In this document: in pieces, positions 1 through 11,539 of the stretch
Position numbering within the stretch: the stretch's first letter is position 1
Layout: every line of letters begins with the position of its first letter
From: Rugalucina vietnamica
Taxonomy: Eukaryota > Mollusca > Bivalvia > Lucinida > Lucinidae
Length of the DNA stretch: 64,000 bases
Direction of reading: 5' to 3'
Assembly (NCBI GenBank): GCA_964017185.1
Contig: OZ024876.1
Location: 10,541,726-10,605,725 of the forward strand
Position numbers and translations under genes: made by a program
The notes under the pieces: model-generated
What the model saw: only the letters and a program-made list of their open reading frames with translations
Databases searched by the model: none
Told to the model about the DNA's origin: nothing

Positions 1-1735
1 TTGAAACTCTGTGTACAGTGGCATTGTGATCAATACCATTAACAGTCATGCTTACAACAACCACATAATTTATCCTCATGAAATGTTGTTAACATATCCA
101 AGATACTGGTCTTCCTTCCAGAAAAGTACTAGCTTTTATAAACAGCAGTATGTCGCGTCCAAGCTCATTTACCTTGTATTCTTTAGTTGCCTAGCAACCA
201 CAGAACTGGCATCTTAGCGAACTTTTGGAGGAACCATTGAATAGCATACATCTTCAAATTTGGTTATTAGTATATGAGAAGCACACAAGTGTTAAGAATA
301 AAGTTAAATGGAATCATTGTCATTAATTCCTGAATGACCCTCGTACTCTTCGTCAAAAGTTTAGCATAATTACTTGTCTAAAATGAGGCAAAACTATCTG
401 GTCATAACTAACCAAAGCGAATAAAAATGTTGACACAATCGTCCCTATTCGATGTAATGGTTACAGAGGAAACAATGAGGACTTTTACGGATTCACAATC
501 GGCAGTTAGATAGATACTGAACGACAAAAGATAAGGTCACTCGTTTGAAAGAGTAATTTACGACACTTTTTAAATTTTGTATACAAAAGTACTCAATTTC
601 AGTATTTTAACTTGAAAATTATTAAAATTTTTAGGCGATAGAAGGAATAAAAATGTGGCATAGACATTATTATCCTGTCATTGGAGGTGTAAGCATTAGA
701 CATTTTTAAAGACAAACTTGTTTTCAAAATGTTAAACTCTGCAATTTTGCTATGCTTTCTTAACATTTTTGTTCTAGCAAGAAATGTCAGTGTTTGGTGT
801 CAAGTCTTCAATTTTTATTTGTAACAGATCGTTCCGACAATAGTTTATTATAGTCTCACTTCCACATATATAGATGTACATACAGCAATATATGATAAAA
901 ACATTCTACTTAAGAATTATGAGAGGCTTCTTGAATAAATAGATAAAATAAATTACACAATAAGTATCAACAAATTATATGTACACCAATCAAGATGCTT
1001 CCACCCGCCAAGACACGCAATTAAAAAGATAGTGCCTTCCCTACCAACATACTCTTTTACCATGGGGTGAATTTTGCTCAGGCGTGGCGTATTGAGTGCA
1101 GATATCAGCATTAAGAAACAGGGCTTATCATTAAAATAATGCATTGTAAACATATCCTGCAAGTTTCAAAATCTGATAGGCCGAGACAAAACTGTGATTT
1201 GGTATTTGCTACATGTGTCCTTTCTATATCTTTGAATTTTGAAGTCATATTATGCTTTGGAAGCATTTGCAGGGCAGTTTACTTTAGCACTATAAAAGTA
1301 GAATGTGCTAAACTTTTGATAAGATGTATATAGCGTCTTTGCTGTGCGCTGCATATTTAAAGTTTAGAATACAAATGTGTTTGAAAAAACATATAAAGAA
1401 GAGAAAGAAAACGAAACCATCTTAAACATTTACTTGTCAAACTTGCTAACCGAACATTTATTTATTTTATTATTTTCCGGCCATTTCTGAAAGTTTTGGC
1501 AGAAAGTGACATCATGATTAGGAATGATATTTATACTTAGTAAAGAGCAAATGAAACAAAACTGTTGTCGAACACCCCGTGACGCTCGGATTGGTAAGGT
1601 AGGCTCCAGAGAGAACGTGATTGGTTTGAGTTTCAAAATGCCTATCCGTATTATTTCGTTTGGAAGTAAAGTACGGATTACCTGACCTATTTCTATCCTA
1701 TCCTATTTGAGACGCTTCATCAGAAAACTAACAAC

Positions 1736-1800
1736 GATTAGGAATTCCGATCAGGTCCAACGCAAAACGGCCTGTACAGTCACAGTAACCTGTACAGGCG
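1736..1800. repeat. Fragment of palindromic MITE family G
   Basis: The run around cggcctgtacagtcacag matches the subterminal part of family G copies (for example near 54877). Neither the terminal inverted repeat nor the internal palindrome is present, so this is at most a remnant. Confidence 0.3.
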
Positions 1801-2602
1801 AGTATTTCGTTTATTATGTTTTAAAACATCTTGCAAAAGACAAACTAAGATCATCATGATCGAAAATGCGATGCATGACACGCTTGAACAAAGAAAATCG
1901 TTTGGAGTATTTTGCTCTTTTGCCCCAGTTTGCCAAGTATTAATTCGATTTATCACAAACATGCTTTCAACAGTTTTCAGATGCCTGGGCTGAATATTTA
2001 ACTTTTACTTAAGTCCTGTACCGTAAGACCCAGACTTAGCCCAAAAGTATGAGTGAGTTTTATCAACTCCACCGTCCTTCGGAGTCATACTGTACTAACA
2101 TTGGGGTCGACAATTGTGTAGCATGTTTTTCTATAGACGTTTTCACTTCTTGTTTTGAGTTTTGCATCGCCGTAATCGAGCAAAATGAATAACACTTTGT
2201 GGCCAACTAATGATGATTTAATTAATAGTGTTGCATTAAAATTAAAACAGACGGATCATTTAGCGTCTTTATATCACATCTTTTTGTTCAAATTTAGTCT
2301 CTGAAACACCAAGTGTTAAGTTAGAAATTGTGTTAAGTATAAATCTGCAATCACACAGTCATCAGTAAAACTATCATCAGTACAAGAAATTCATGAAACT
2401 GCCCATGAATGTTCTAAGACAAAATAATGGATCATTGTCGGCAGATCAATAGAATGGGCGCATTAATCATGTGATAATGGCACGTTACTCCTTTCATTTT
2501 GGACTAAAAAAATGGGTCTGTCAAATATCAAAGTATTAAAAAATGAATTATCTCACAAAATCGATTTAAGCTATTCACATTTCTTGCAATAAACCTAGTG
2601 AC

Positions 2603-2890
2603 ATTACGAAAACTAGCCCATGCAATATATTGGGCTAGCATTAAAATTGAAAATGTTATTAGAAAAAAAAAACATGATATTCTTAATATTTTTGTTCAAA
2701 ATATTGATTGTGGATACAAGTTAGAACCACCTCAGTGAGGCGGTTCTAACGAGTACTCACAATCTATATTTTTGGATAAAAAATAAGAAAATTAGCTATA
2801 CCCCTGTGAACCCTACATTCATTGTTGACAATAGTGGGGTTTAAGGGGTATATTTTTCACAGATATTTCCCCGATGTGTTTCATTTGGAT
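2603..2890. mobile_element. Palindromic MITE, family A, copy 1
   Basis: A near-perfect hairpin at about 2700-2775 (gattgtggata...agaaccacctcagtgaggcggttct...) is flanked by a conserved arm carrying a second small hairpin (tacccctgtgaaccc.../...ggggtttaaggggta). One end carries cattacgaaaact. The same parts recur at 16900-17045 and 59757-60015, and partly at 11452-11515. There is no coding capacity. Confidence 0.6.
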
Positions 2891-3169
2891 GTGGGCCTTT
2901 CTCGATATAATGTCTTAAACTCTAAGAATTCAAGACTCTTCTTAAAACTACAAGTACATACAGATTATATACTAAGCTTCTAAAAATAATTTGCAAGAAA
3001 ACACATGTTTGCCGCACTTCAGCAACTATAAGTTTGCGACTGCATAGTGCATACACTCAATTCGCTGATCAGGTAAGCGCCTTGTTTTCGTGAGTGTACA
3101 TGCAGAAAGCAGTGTTTCCGAAGACGCTATACGTTGTATTACATATATTTACATTTTTCTAAAATCTCC

Positions 3170-3537
3170 TTAGATGAACCATTAGATGTTCATCTGTGTT
3201 CATACATCCATGAACAACATCGTGTCACGCGACGTCAACCGTCAAAAAAAATGCTCTCGCCAATCTGATTGGACGTTGTAAACGTCGACGCCGTTCCGCT
3301 GTTTGTATAAATATTATCTATCTGCTCGTAAATATGATGATTTTTCAACAAGCGATAGAGAGAAATTGATATAAATATAAGAAATGAATTTAATTTTTCT
3401 GATGTTCATGGAGCTATGAACAGCAGTGGGTCGCTAGCAAGGCTTACATGAACCCCTTCGGGGCTCATTCACTGGCACGCGACCAACTGTGTGGTTCATA
3501 GCTCCATGAACATCAGAAAAATAAAATTCATTTCTTA
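3170..3537 (+). mobile_element. Hairpin-ended small element, family B, copy 1
   Basis: It begins ccttagatgaa, runs through a CG-rich stretch with cgacgtcaacc motifs, and ends in a long imperfect hairpin (3385-3537). The hairpin arms read gatgttcatggagctatgaa and its reverse complement. The tip contains a smaller hairpin, gaaccccttcggggctc. The same architecture occurs at 11602-12022 and, inverted, at 8090-8570. Class unknown; no open frame. Confidence 0.55.
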
Positions 3538-3605
3538 AATATAACATAAGCATAACATCTGCTGCCGGTCGCTATAATGGGGCCATTGACTCTAAGAAAC
3601 CTTCA

Positions 3606-3845
3606 ATCTATTAACCCATATATGACGAATGGATTTTCCCATCATTATCATTAGGGTGAGTCCACTTTTTTTTTAGGGGCGTTAGGAGTAATTTTTAAAT
3701 TTTATTTAATTTTTCGATGAAAATTCTCTAAGCAAACAGAATAGCCCCAGATGGGACGCCGCGTTCTGCGGCGTCACATCTGGGGCTATTCTGTTTGCCT
3801 ATGTCCCATAAAAGGGACGCCAGGCTTAAATGAGTTAAAATGCAA
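3606..3845 (+). mobile_element. Palindromic MITE, family C, copy 1
   Basis: A 67-bp hairpin (3732-3798) has arms gcaaacagaatagccccaga and the exact complement, with an inner gacgccgc/gcggcgtc stem. The left flank, from ttaacccatatatgacga through gggtgagtccactt, is repeated at 48190-48350. An inverted copy lies at 4541-4725. Confidence 0.6.
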
Positions 3846-4043
3846 TTCAGTCACCTTTTGTGTCCCGTGTGGTGGCAGCAATTCTTACAATTGTCTAGAA
3901 ATCATAATCCATTACACCATTATTGAATTAATGGACATTACAGTTGTGATATGAGGCTCTGATTGCTTATTTGTAGCAAAACGGAAGAAAAACGACTTAT
4001 TTAAGCTGTTGAATTTAGCAATGGAATAACAAACAAGTAGGTT

Positions 4044-4237
4044 AAGTGCCCGTCCCACTGAATCGTAAGCAATCGTACGACTGTGTATGATAAGACTGCG
4101 TATGCAAAATCGGTAAAATGTTTCCCAATGTGTTTTTGCTTTCTTAATTGCACATCGGGTTCAAATGACCTCCAGCTTAACATTACACAATATTATGGCG
4201 ATATTAGGCGATCTCAAACGCAGTGGGACCGGACCTT
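4044..4237. mobile_element. Small TIR element (family D)
   Basis: The two ends are inverted copies of about 17 bp: aagtgcccgtcccactg on the left and cagtgggaccggacctt on the right, 194 bp apart. The interior is non-coding. A lone similar end (aaggcccagtcccactg) sits at 27713. The target duplication is not clear. Confidence 0.5.
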
Positions 4238-4540
4238 TCACTGTAAAATCTTAATATACTGGATCGAAAACAGGAACATAAGCACATGTTAAGTGTTTTT
4301 ATACATTGTAGTAGCGACTGGTATTATGGAAACAGTGGCAGCGTTCCGACATGAATGAAAAGTACTTACTGGGATTATTAACTACACTTACACAAACAAA
4401 GCAAACGGCAATATATTGATAATACTATATGCTCGTTGTGATTCGATAGGATTTGTCGCATGTTATGTGGGGCAATGGGAAACATCTAATTGACGAACTT
4501 ATTTCTATAAAGCTAGTGTCATATTTTATTAGAAAAAGGC

Positions 4541-4725
4541 AAACAGTATAGCCTCAGATGTGACGCTGCAAAACGCGGCGAACGATTAGTGGCTATTTTG
4601 TTTGATCACAGGAATTTCATCAAGAATATAATAAACATTAAAAATCACCCCCGATATATTTCAAAAATGAAAGAGGACTTGTCTAAATATATTGGATATT
4701 CCATTCGTCAGAAAAGGGTTTAGCG
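4541..4725 (-). mobile_element. Palindromic MITE, family C, copy 2 (diverged)
   Basis: Reads as the reverse complement of the 3606 copy. A decayed hairpin (gcaaacagtatagcctcaga / ggctattttgtttg) is followed by a segment whose reverse complement matches the acccatatatgacgaatgga flank. Confidence 0.5.
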
Positions 4726-6769
4726 TGTCTGATTATGACAAAATGTCTCTTTCATTATGACATAACTGGATAAAGTGTCACGCTATGTTATTGATAACAA
4801 TACAAGACAATAATGACACGTATATCACTAGATTGACATCCCCATGACCGTAATGCGACCGAGTGTTTAGAATCTTTTGGTTTATATACTATGAGACTTA
4901 AGTTTAGCAATTTTCAATTAATTTCCAAATTGTAAATTGATATTAAGATGAACTGAAAGAAACTCTTTAAGCCATCAATATCTAAACCTAAAGGAACCAC
5001 AATGTACACTTTTAGCCGGAAAGCCATTTTTCCTGATGCCGTTACGTTGCGTCAAAGTTTACAGGGGTATCGCCTTAAAATTCACATTGTTTTTCGGCAT
5101 CTGAAAAGTTAAAGGTTTATTCCCAAAACAGTCATTTTACACTTTCTTGTGCTCATAATGAGTACTGAACCATGATCATAGAGATTTGGTTACATTCTGA
5201 AATCAGACAACGGTGTATGACGTAACTGACGTCGTATTGTTCCGTTGCCTTTCTCCCGAAATGATCCCATAAGTGTTTATTTGCTGGAATGACGTGCGAC
5301 TTCGCTTTTTGTACGAGAAAACTTTCGCTTAGTAGGACTAGACGGTTTGATGTGTTCACGTCTAGGCTTGCACGTTTACGTTTAACGTCTACAGGACCGA
5401 AAACCTATCGGCGATATTCACGGTGTTCGCACCACGCAGTTTGTTTCCAGTCAGCTGTTTCGATACAAATCCCTGTTTCCATGCTGTTAATTATCCAGCC
5501 TGAAATTCGTAGGTTGTCTAGAAATCGATAACGTCACTATGACGTCAAATTGTCGTTGCCCTATATCATGGTAGTCTTACGTTTTCTGGCGTCATGATGT
5601 CGGTTTTTAACACTGTCAGCTGATGGAACAGGGCTCTAGGAGATTTATCGTACTCTCGCAAGCTTAAAAGATTCAACTGTCTTTCTTATGTTTCATGTCT
5701 GCACCGAGCATATTGATCTTCGTGTTACGTTGGTTTAACGTCAGGCCATAACGGCGTCCCCTGATGGAATTTTTCAAATGTCATTCCGGTTTATTCTTTA
5801 TGACACTTTAACCAATCAAACGAGGCAAAAAGTGATAACATGTGATGCATGTGAAATGCTGAGGACGTGATTTGCACGATTTTTAAACGTAACGTAGCAA
5901 CTGGTGGACGTAAGAAAAACACACAACGTCGTCTCGATAAATGAATTTGATTTTAAAAACATATCGACAGTTTTCAAATGTTTGATTTTGAAAATAATGA
6001 TGGATAAAAAAATTGCTAAACTTAAGTCTTATAGTATACAATATTTATTTCAGTCAAGTCATGCATGCAATGATTATATGGTACAGAATTTGATAAAAAA
6101 AAATCTCGCGCATGCATTGGAATGCCTGTTATGTATGCAGATGATAAGTGAAAATGGTATGCATGGTTTACCATTAATACTGCCATCATATTTTAATAAT
6201 ACCATTACATTTTAATTATTAAAATCAATATCACGTATTGAATATTGTCCTTTTAGATGGCATCATCCAGGTTAATCCTAGACTGATTACAGTCGTAGAT
6301 GTTGAATTATATTTCCAAAGTACACCAACCCTTTTTTTATTTTATGCTGATATGCCATACCATACTATACACTAAGCTGACTCAAACATCTACTGATGAG
6401 AGACAGTCAAAGAAGCAAAATGGTCATGACGAATAGAGTACATATTTGAGTGGAGTGATGTAATTCAAAGATGATATAAAAAAAAAAAATCTCATCAGAC
6501 TTTATAAGTCTAGGTTAATCCCAATGACCCCAAAATCTCAAAGATAAGACAATCTATTGATGTGGGCATTCCAGCTGGACTGTTTATCGTGGTGATCATG
6601 AAATGCCACTTTGGCTATAGAAGCGAGTATTGCCCCTTTAATAGATATCTTTAAATGTGTTATTATGTATTAAAAAGGTGCCAGCTACCTCTACTGCCTA
6701 CAACATCCAATATATGCCAACAAACAACGTTAAATGCATAAATATAAATGAATTTCTCTTTCGTTTCAG

Positions 6770-7523
6770 GTATATCGCCATCATTCACCCGATTAAAGCA
6801 CATATTTTCTGCAACAAACGCCGTCTAGTGTTTGTGCTCGGATGCATCTGGCCAGCATCGTGGATCGCGGGATTACCTACGCTACTTTTCAATGTCGTAA
6901 AAGAAGGACATCCGGATATACGACTGCTTTATTGCATGATCCAATTTCCGGGGAACCACGGAGCGGCTTACGTCATTTTCAAATACACAGAATCGGTGTT
7001 GTTTTACTTCCTCCCAATTGTGTTGCAAGTGACTCTTTACAGCATAATTGCAAAACACCTTTTTATGGGTACAGACAGACTTTATAGACGTGTACACATC
7101 AGAGACGTCAATGGAGCGTCCATAGAAAGGTTTTCTGAAGCCTTACAAGCGCGGCGTGGTGTCGTTAAGATGTTAATTCTTAGTGTTTTGGTATATTTCC
7201 TAAGCTATTCACCCAATCAAGTGTTGCTCATTTTGAACACTATTTCGCCTAAAACATTCCATGAGAATTGGTCGTATTTGGTTTTCACGATGGTCGTCGC
7301 CTATATCAACTCCGCAGCAAACCCAGTCATGTACTCAATATTTTCGCAAAATTTTCGCCAGTGCTTTAAGCAAGTTATTTGCGGTTGTTTTGTAAGGAAA
7401 GAAAACGAAAAGGACGATGATGATAAGCATAGAAATGTGAGCAGACAACAGTCCAATGGATTAACACATTCTCCTAAATTATGGCGACATATCAGTTCAA
7501 CCACAGCGTCAACTAATTTCTAG
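6770..7523 (+). CDS. Terminal exon of a class A neuropeptide-type GPCR (TM4 to C-terminus)
   Basis: The exon encodes the second half of a plasma-membrane, G-protein-coupled receptor, 251 residues counted from the Arg of the D/E-R-Y motif. A polypyrimidine acceptor, ctctttcgtttcag, ends at 6769. Only the last base of the Arg codon lies in the exon (phase 2), followed by YIAIIHPIKAH, the usual start of intracellular loop 2. Visible in order: TM4 about residues 20-41 with W28 and P29; the loop Cys56 expected to pair with TM3; TM5 about 68-97 with P83; TM6 about 132-157 with SYSPNQ, where family members often have CWxP; TM7 about 168-192 with NPVMY at 185-189; then an amphipathic SQNFRQCF and Cys-rich helix 8, an acidic and Lys-rich tail, and stop TAG. 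The ligand is unknown. Loop 2 recalls TRH-, neuromedin U- and trissin-type receptors, but this is only an impression. TM1-TM3 exons are not in the window. Nothing suggests it is broken. Confidence 0.85.
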
Positions 7524-7587
7524 TTAATTCGGTTCATGACAAATACATTTTGCCATGTACAAAGCCCACAATCAATATTTAATCAAA

Positions 7588-7790
7588 GGGTAGCGCAGAA
7601 GGCTAGAGATAGAGTATTCGACTCTGAATAAAAGGTCCTGGGTTCGATACTTACATGTACCTGTGCTTAGTGCCCTTGAGCAAGACACTAAGCACATCAG
7701 AGTACTGGTTAATACCAAGGAAGTTTTGCCCCGACATGACTGAAAACTTGATGACTGGAGTTTAAGCCATAACAAATTACTTGCTGAACA
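7588..7790 (+). mobile_element. tRNA-derived SINE-like element
   Basis: Starts with a tRNA-like head (ggtagcgcagaaggct as box A region; gggttcgatactta as box B at about 7641). The body, gtgcccttgagcaagacact, is typical of animal SINE bodies. It lies just 3' of the GPCR stop, so it probably falls in the 3' UTR or just beyond. No poly(A) tail or clear target duplication. Confidence 0.5.
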
Positions 7791-8089
7791 TGCTGAATGA
7801 CACAGCCAAATTCATATTTCTTCTGGAATGCAATAGATTGCTAAACCAATGTTTTCAATAGAACAAAATAGAGTTGTGGTGTCCTTCAGAGAGCTTTTCT
7901 GTGGTTATTTTAATTTCCTTATACATTATCAAGAAATATTTCTTGTCTGACTTTAGCTTTAGCTTTTTGTTTTTCTCTGGTTTTCCTTCTTATTGCTTTG
8001 AATTTGTGTTGCTTATTTAAGTAATTTAAAGATAATATTTATGGACATTCAACAGTATATAGCTTAACTTGTTAACAGTTATAAGAAAT

Positions 8090-8570
8090 AGATCAGCTCT
8101 AGCAGAGAATTGTTGAATAATAATACACTGTTTGGAGGTTAGTTGAAAAGAAGATCAAATCACGAGCGCGTACCGCGAGTGATTTACAGTGTATATTCTT
8201 ACAACTGACCGACAAACAGTGAATTATAACTCAACAATTCAAGCACTTGAGCTGATCTATGTCGATTCTAACACACAATAAACGGAATAAAAGTCGCTGA
8301 AATCGTCGTTATCGTTCAGCTTTCCACCATTGCATTGTAGATATCCCGCAAAATATTTGACTGTAATGTGGGTATTTACACACATTTAATACGTTTAGTT
8401 CGCGCTAAAACGACGTTACGCCGTCCAACGGTGCTTGATGTGATAGATGACGTCACAAATGATATCGAAATGGCACAAAGTAACGTCGCGCTTATTCGCT
8501 CAGTGAATTGTTGCACAATATAACACGTTTTAACCATTGGCTATATAGGTGATGTGTGTTAGAATGATCA
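8090..8570 (-). mobile_element. Hairpin-ended small element, family B, copy 2 (inverted)
   Basis: A long imperfect hairpin covers 8090-8258: atcagctctagcagagaatt pairs with the complement near 8250. An inner hairpin tip, aaatcacgagcg...cgcgagtgattt, is visible. To its right is a CG/ACGTCA-rich stretch (cgacgttacgccgt, gatgacgtcacaaatg), mirroring the order at 3170 and 11602. Sequence identity with the other copies is low, so family membership rests on architecture. Confidence 0.4.
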
Positions 8571-8756
8571 ACTGTATTTTTAACCTTTGAACATTGGGCT
8601 ACCAGATGAATGAGTTTTAAAACATATTTATGTTCAATATTTGGAGGTATCTGCCCTTACTTTAGCCCCTTATAGGCTTGATTTTCCTGTATCTATCATT
8701 AAATGGTAACCATAACAACCGCATTGTCATACAAATGCACAAAGTAATTTCGACAG

Positions 8757-9115
8757 ATTGCATGTAAGGGCAGGGTGACCTTACGATGTCCCTACGATTC
8801 TACGGCTTCCTACGATCTCCGTAGCCTCTACGATTTTGTAGTAGTCTGCACTTTTACAAATTTTTAAAAATCGTAAGACCGTAGCCCGTAGACATATCGT
8901 AGGTAGTATCGTACGGGCGCCGTATGGAAACCCTGCGCTGATCGTGCGTTCGGTACGGTCACCGTACGGTTTTTATGATAATTTTGGAACTAAAATCGTA
9001 AAATAATCGTAGACCTTTAGGTGATCGTACGGCATTTATCAAAATCATACGGATATCGGACTGTCATTATACGGACATACCACTTCGTCCACACGTTTAT
9101 CGTGCGGCGGCCATG
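8757..9115. repeat. Degenerate repeat rich in TACGAT/ATCGTA
   Basis: The words tacgat, cgtacg and atcgta recur about twenty times on both strands, as in ccttacgatgtccctacgat. Similar wording near 27715 follows a family D-like end. No frame and no defined ends; possibly a decayed foldback element. Confidence 0.4.
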
Positions 9116-9167
9116 TGATTGCTGTGCATTTTTGATGGGATATGGTTGCACTTCACCATTCGCATGA

Positions 9168-9412
9168 TCAGGAATATGCGCAATCAGAAAGAAATCTCCA
9201 CTCCAAAAACCGAGGTGGGAAAAACTAAATTGACAACTATGTACTTATACTTAGAAAACATATCGTAAGCCGAGTGAGCAGCTATTTCCCAATAGATGGC
9301 AACTGAGTTACGCGAACTTAAATAAAAATATGAGAAAGTACATAAGGTTCAATCAGCACAAAAATTTATCTAAAAAAATAAAACAAAACTGATGGAACCA
9401 CGATAAGGTACA
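9168..9412 (-). mobile_element. Penelope-like element 3' end, truncated (copy a)
   Basis: Read on the minus strand this matches only the terminal ~240 bp of the family: the gctcactcggcttacgatat block, ttggagtggagatttc, and gcgcatattcctgatc near the end. It directly abuts copy b, in the same orientation. Confidence 0.7.
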
Positions 9413-10167
9413 AGAAAGGTACAAGAAGGCAATGGCTAGGAAATGGCGCAATCAGAAAGGAATTCCCACTCCACAAACCGAGGGGTGGGAAGAATTAAAT
9501 TGGATTGCAGAAAATTAATGGAGGGGGGGGCTTAAAACGGTTATACAGGTGCAAAACCTTACCATCATCTTCTGCAGTGGCTCCCAACATTTAGTTTGTT
9601 GTTCGGTCCTCGTTGTGAATCTCTAACTAGCCATGAATCATCAAGGACAAACAAATAAATCATGATAACCACCCTGATGAATCAAAAATGAGGACTTAAC
9701 AGATTCAGTAAGCTGTCCGACGATGGTGATCCCTGGGCGCAAAATAACTTACTGAAACCCGGAGCAAAAGAAAAACACTACTTGAATCCCATTGGGTCAC
9801 GCAACACACAAGAAGCTCCAGTTTTATGAATAGCTTTATGTCGGGGCCATCACAGAGTCTGACGCCCAACCTACCGGCGTGAAATTAAAGAAGGCAGCAT
9901 AATTATCAACCATGATTGGGTTAAAAACTAAACATGCAGACTGTCGCATAACATTCAGGTTAGTATAACCCATACGTCAGTAACGTATTATGATTTTTCT
10001 GAACTATAAAAAAAATCATTTCTTCTTATAAGTGCCTTAAATTTGTAAACAAAGTTACCATAAAATTCTGGTTCCGAAAGGCCCTCACGTAAAAGAGTTA
10101 ATGCCCAACATTAAATTTGGAAATCAACTGATAGTGTCTGCGATAAAACTTAGAAAATGTCTTTCTA
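9408..10167 (-). mobile_element. Penelope-like element 3' end, truncated (copy b)
   Basis: Contains the family terminus (ggtacaagaaggcaatgg...), the 3' untranslated region and the last stretch of the reverse transcriptase frame. It stops in the RT sequence at ...ttagaaaatgtctttctaaaa, where the terminus of copy c begins. It is diverged and has internal losses, including most of the structured module. Confidence 0.75.
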
Positions 10168-11437
10168 AAAAAGTACAAATAGGCAACGATCAGGAAAAGG
10201 CGCGATCAAAAAAAAGATTCCCACTCCAAAAACCGAGGTGTGAAAAAAACTAAATTAACAATCAAATACTTATACCATGAAAACATATCGTAAGCCGAAT
10301 GAGCAGCTATTTTCCCAATAGGTGACCACTCAATTCCTAAACTTAACTAAAATATGATTACATACATGTACATAAGGCACCAACAGCACAAAAAAAAAAT
10401 TAAACACCAAGACATACAACAATAAGAACCACCACGGATGTATCGCCTTGGAACGATCAGTAATATAAAATTACTGGCGAGCTTAAATCGATTTTACAGG
10501 TACATAACCTCATCCTCAGCTTCTGCAGTGGTTCACAACATTTAGTTAGTTGTTCGGTCCTCGTGGTGAACCTATAGCTAGTCAATGAATCATCATAGAT
10601 AAACAAATAAATCATGATAAATACCATGATAAATCAAAAACGAGGACTCACAGATTGAGTAAGCTGCCCGGCGATAGAGATCCCTAGGCGCCAAATAACT
10701 TACTAACTCCGCAGAAGAAAAACACCAGTTGAACCCCGGTGGGCCAAGCAACAGACAAGAAGCTCCGGCCCCAACCAACTAAAATGAATAGCTTTATGTC
10801 GGGGCCATCAAAGAGTCTGATGCCCGACCCACCGGCGTGCAATTAAAGGAGGCAGCATAGTTATCAACCATGTTTGGGTTAAAAACTAAGCATGCAGACT
10901 GTCACATAACATTAAAGTTATATCTTATACGTCTGTAACGTGTTATGATTTTTCTGAATTGAAAAGAAAATTCATTCCTTCATATAAGCTTCTTAACTTA
11001 CTGGAGATAGACGTCAAGCTAGGCATTTCTACTTAGCTAAGCAATTCTGCTTCTTAGACGCACACTGTCTAGTGGTGGGGGAAAGCCAGGGCAGTTCTCG
11101 ACGTTCGGTCGGGAAATACCCTGTGAAACCACCGCGCCCGGAAGGTGACAGTCAAACCATTGGTACATACCGATGCAAGAACCATTGATAGTTTTTTCAG
11201 TAACTGATAGTTTTTACTGGCGTCGCCAGTGGGATTCGATCCTGCACGGCAGAGGTACATAGCAAGTCAGAAGCCAAACGCGCTACCGACTGAGCTATCT
11301 GGGCAATTCTTAAATTTGTAAACCAATTCACTATAAAATTCTGGTTTCGAAAGGCCCTCGCGTAATATAAATAGATTAAATTTTAAAATAAATTCATATG
11401 TCTGCGATAAAATTTAGAAAATGTTTTTCGAAGCTGA
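10168..11437 (-). mobile_element. Penelope-like element 3' end, truncated, split by a SINE (copy c)
   Basis: Same layout as copy b: terminus, untranslated region, and RT C-terminal codons. The body is interrupted at 10997-11306 by a tRNA-derived SINE. Its upstream end (ttagaaaatgtttttcgaag at 11437) lies within a few bases of the truncation point of copy b. The RT part is too short to be functional. Confidence 0.75.
10997..11306 (-). mobile_element. tRNA-derived SINE with 7-bp target duplication
   Basis: Flanked by ttcttaa at 10990-10996 and again at 11307-11313. On the minus strand the head reads gcccagatagctcagtcgg (box A region) and ggatcgaatcccac (box B), most like a tRNA-Lys head. A ~220-bp body follows without a poly(A) tail. 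It is a SINE rather than a tRNA gene because the anticodon region does not fold cleanly and the body continues. Inserted in Penelope copy c. Confidence 0.75.
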
Positions 11438-11451
11438 GGTTTTCAGGGGTT

Positions 11452-11515
11452 TACCTAATTTTCTTCATGGCGTAAAACATAGATTGTGGATACTCGTTAG
11501 AACCGCATCACTGAT
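11452..11515. repeat. Family A palindromic MITE, half copy
   Basis: The run from tggcgtaaaacatagattgt through actcgttagaaccgc matches the left arm of the family A hairpin at 59870. The right arm is missing. Confidence 0.45.
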
Positions 11516-11539
11516 TTTTAATTATATTTAAAAATATCA

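Larger units (their letters stand above)
1..6769. other. Non-coding stretch upstream of GPCR exon, probably intron
   Basis: No open frame here is long or family-like; the longest (5904-6215, +) has no recognisable domain. Because the GPCR exon at 6770 opens in the middle of the receptor, earlier exons must lie upstream, and none of the TM1-TM3 hallmarks is visible here. The stretch is therefore probably intronic or the gene starts outside the window. It contains the small repeats listed separately. The rest is AT-rich and unremarkable. Confidence 0.5.

Noticed and set aside
5904-6215. 103-codon plus frame before the GPCR exon
   Set aside because: No domain, AT-driven codon use, and not in phase with a receptor exon.
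11218-11306. Possible tRNA-Lys gene
   Set aside because: The anticodon arm does not fold well, and the sequence is the head of a SINE with a 7-bp target duplication.
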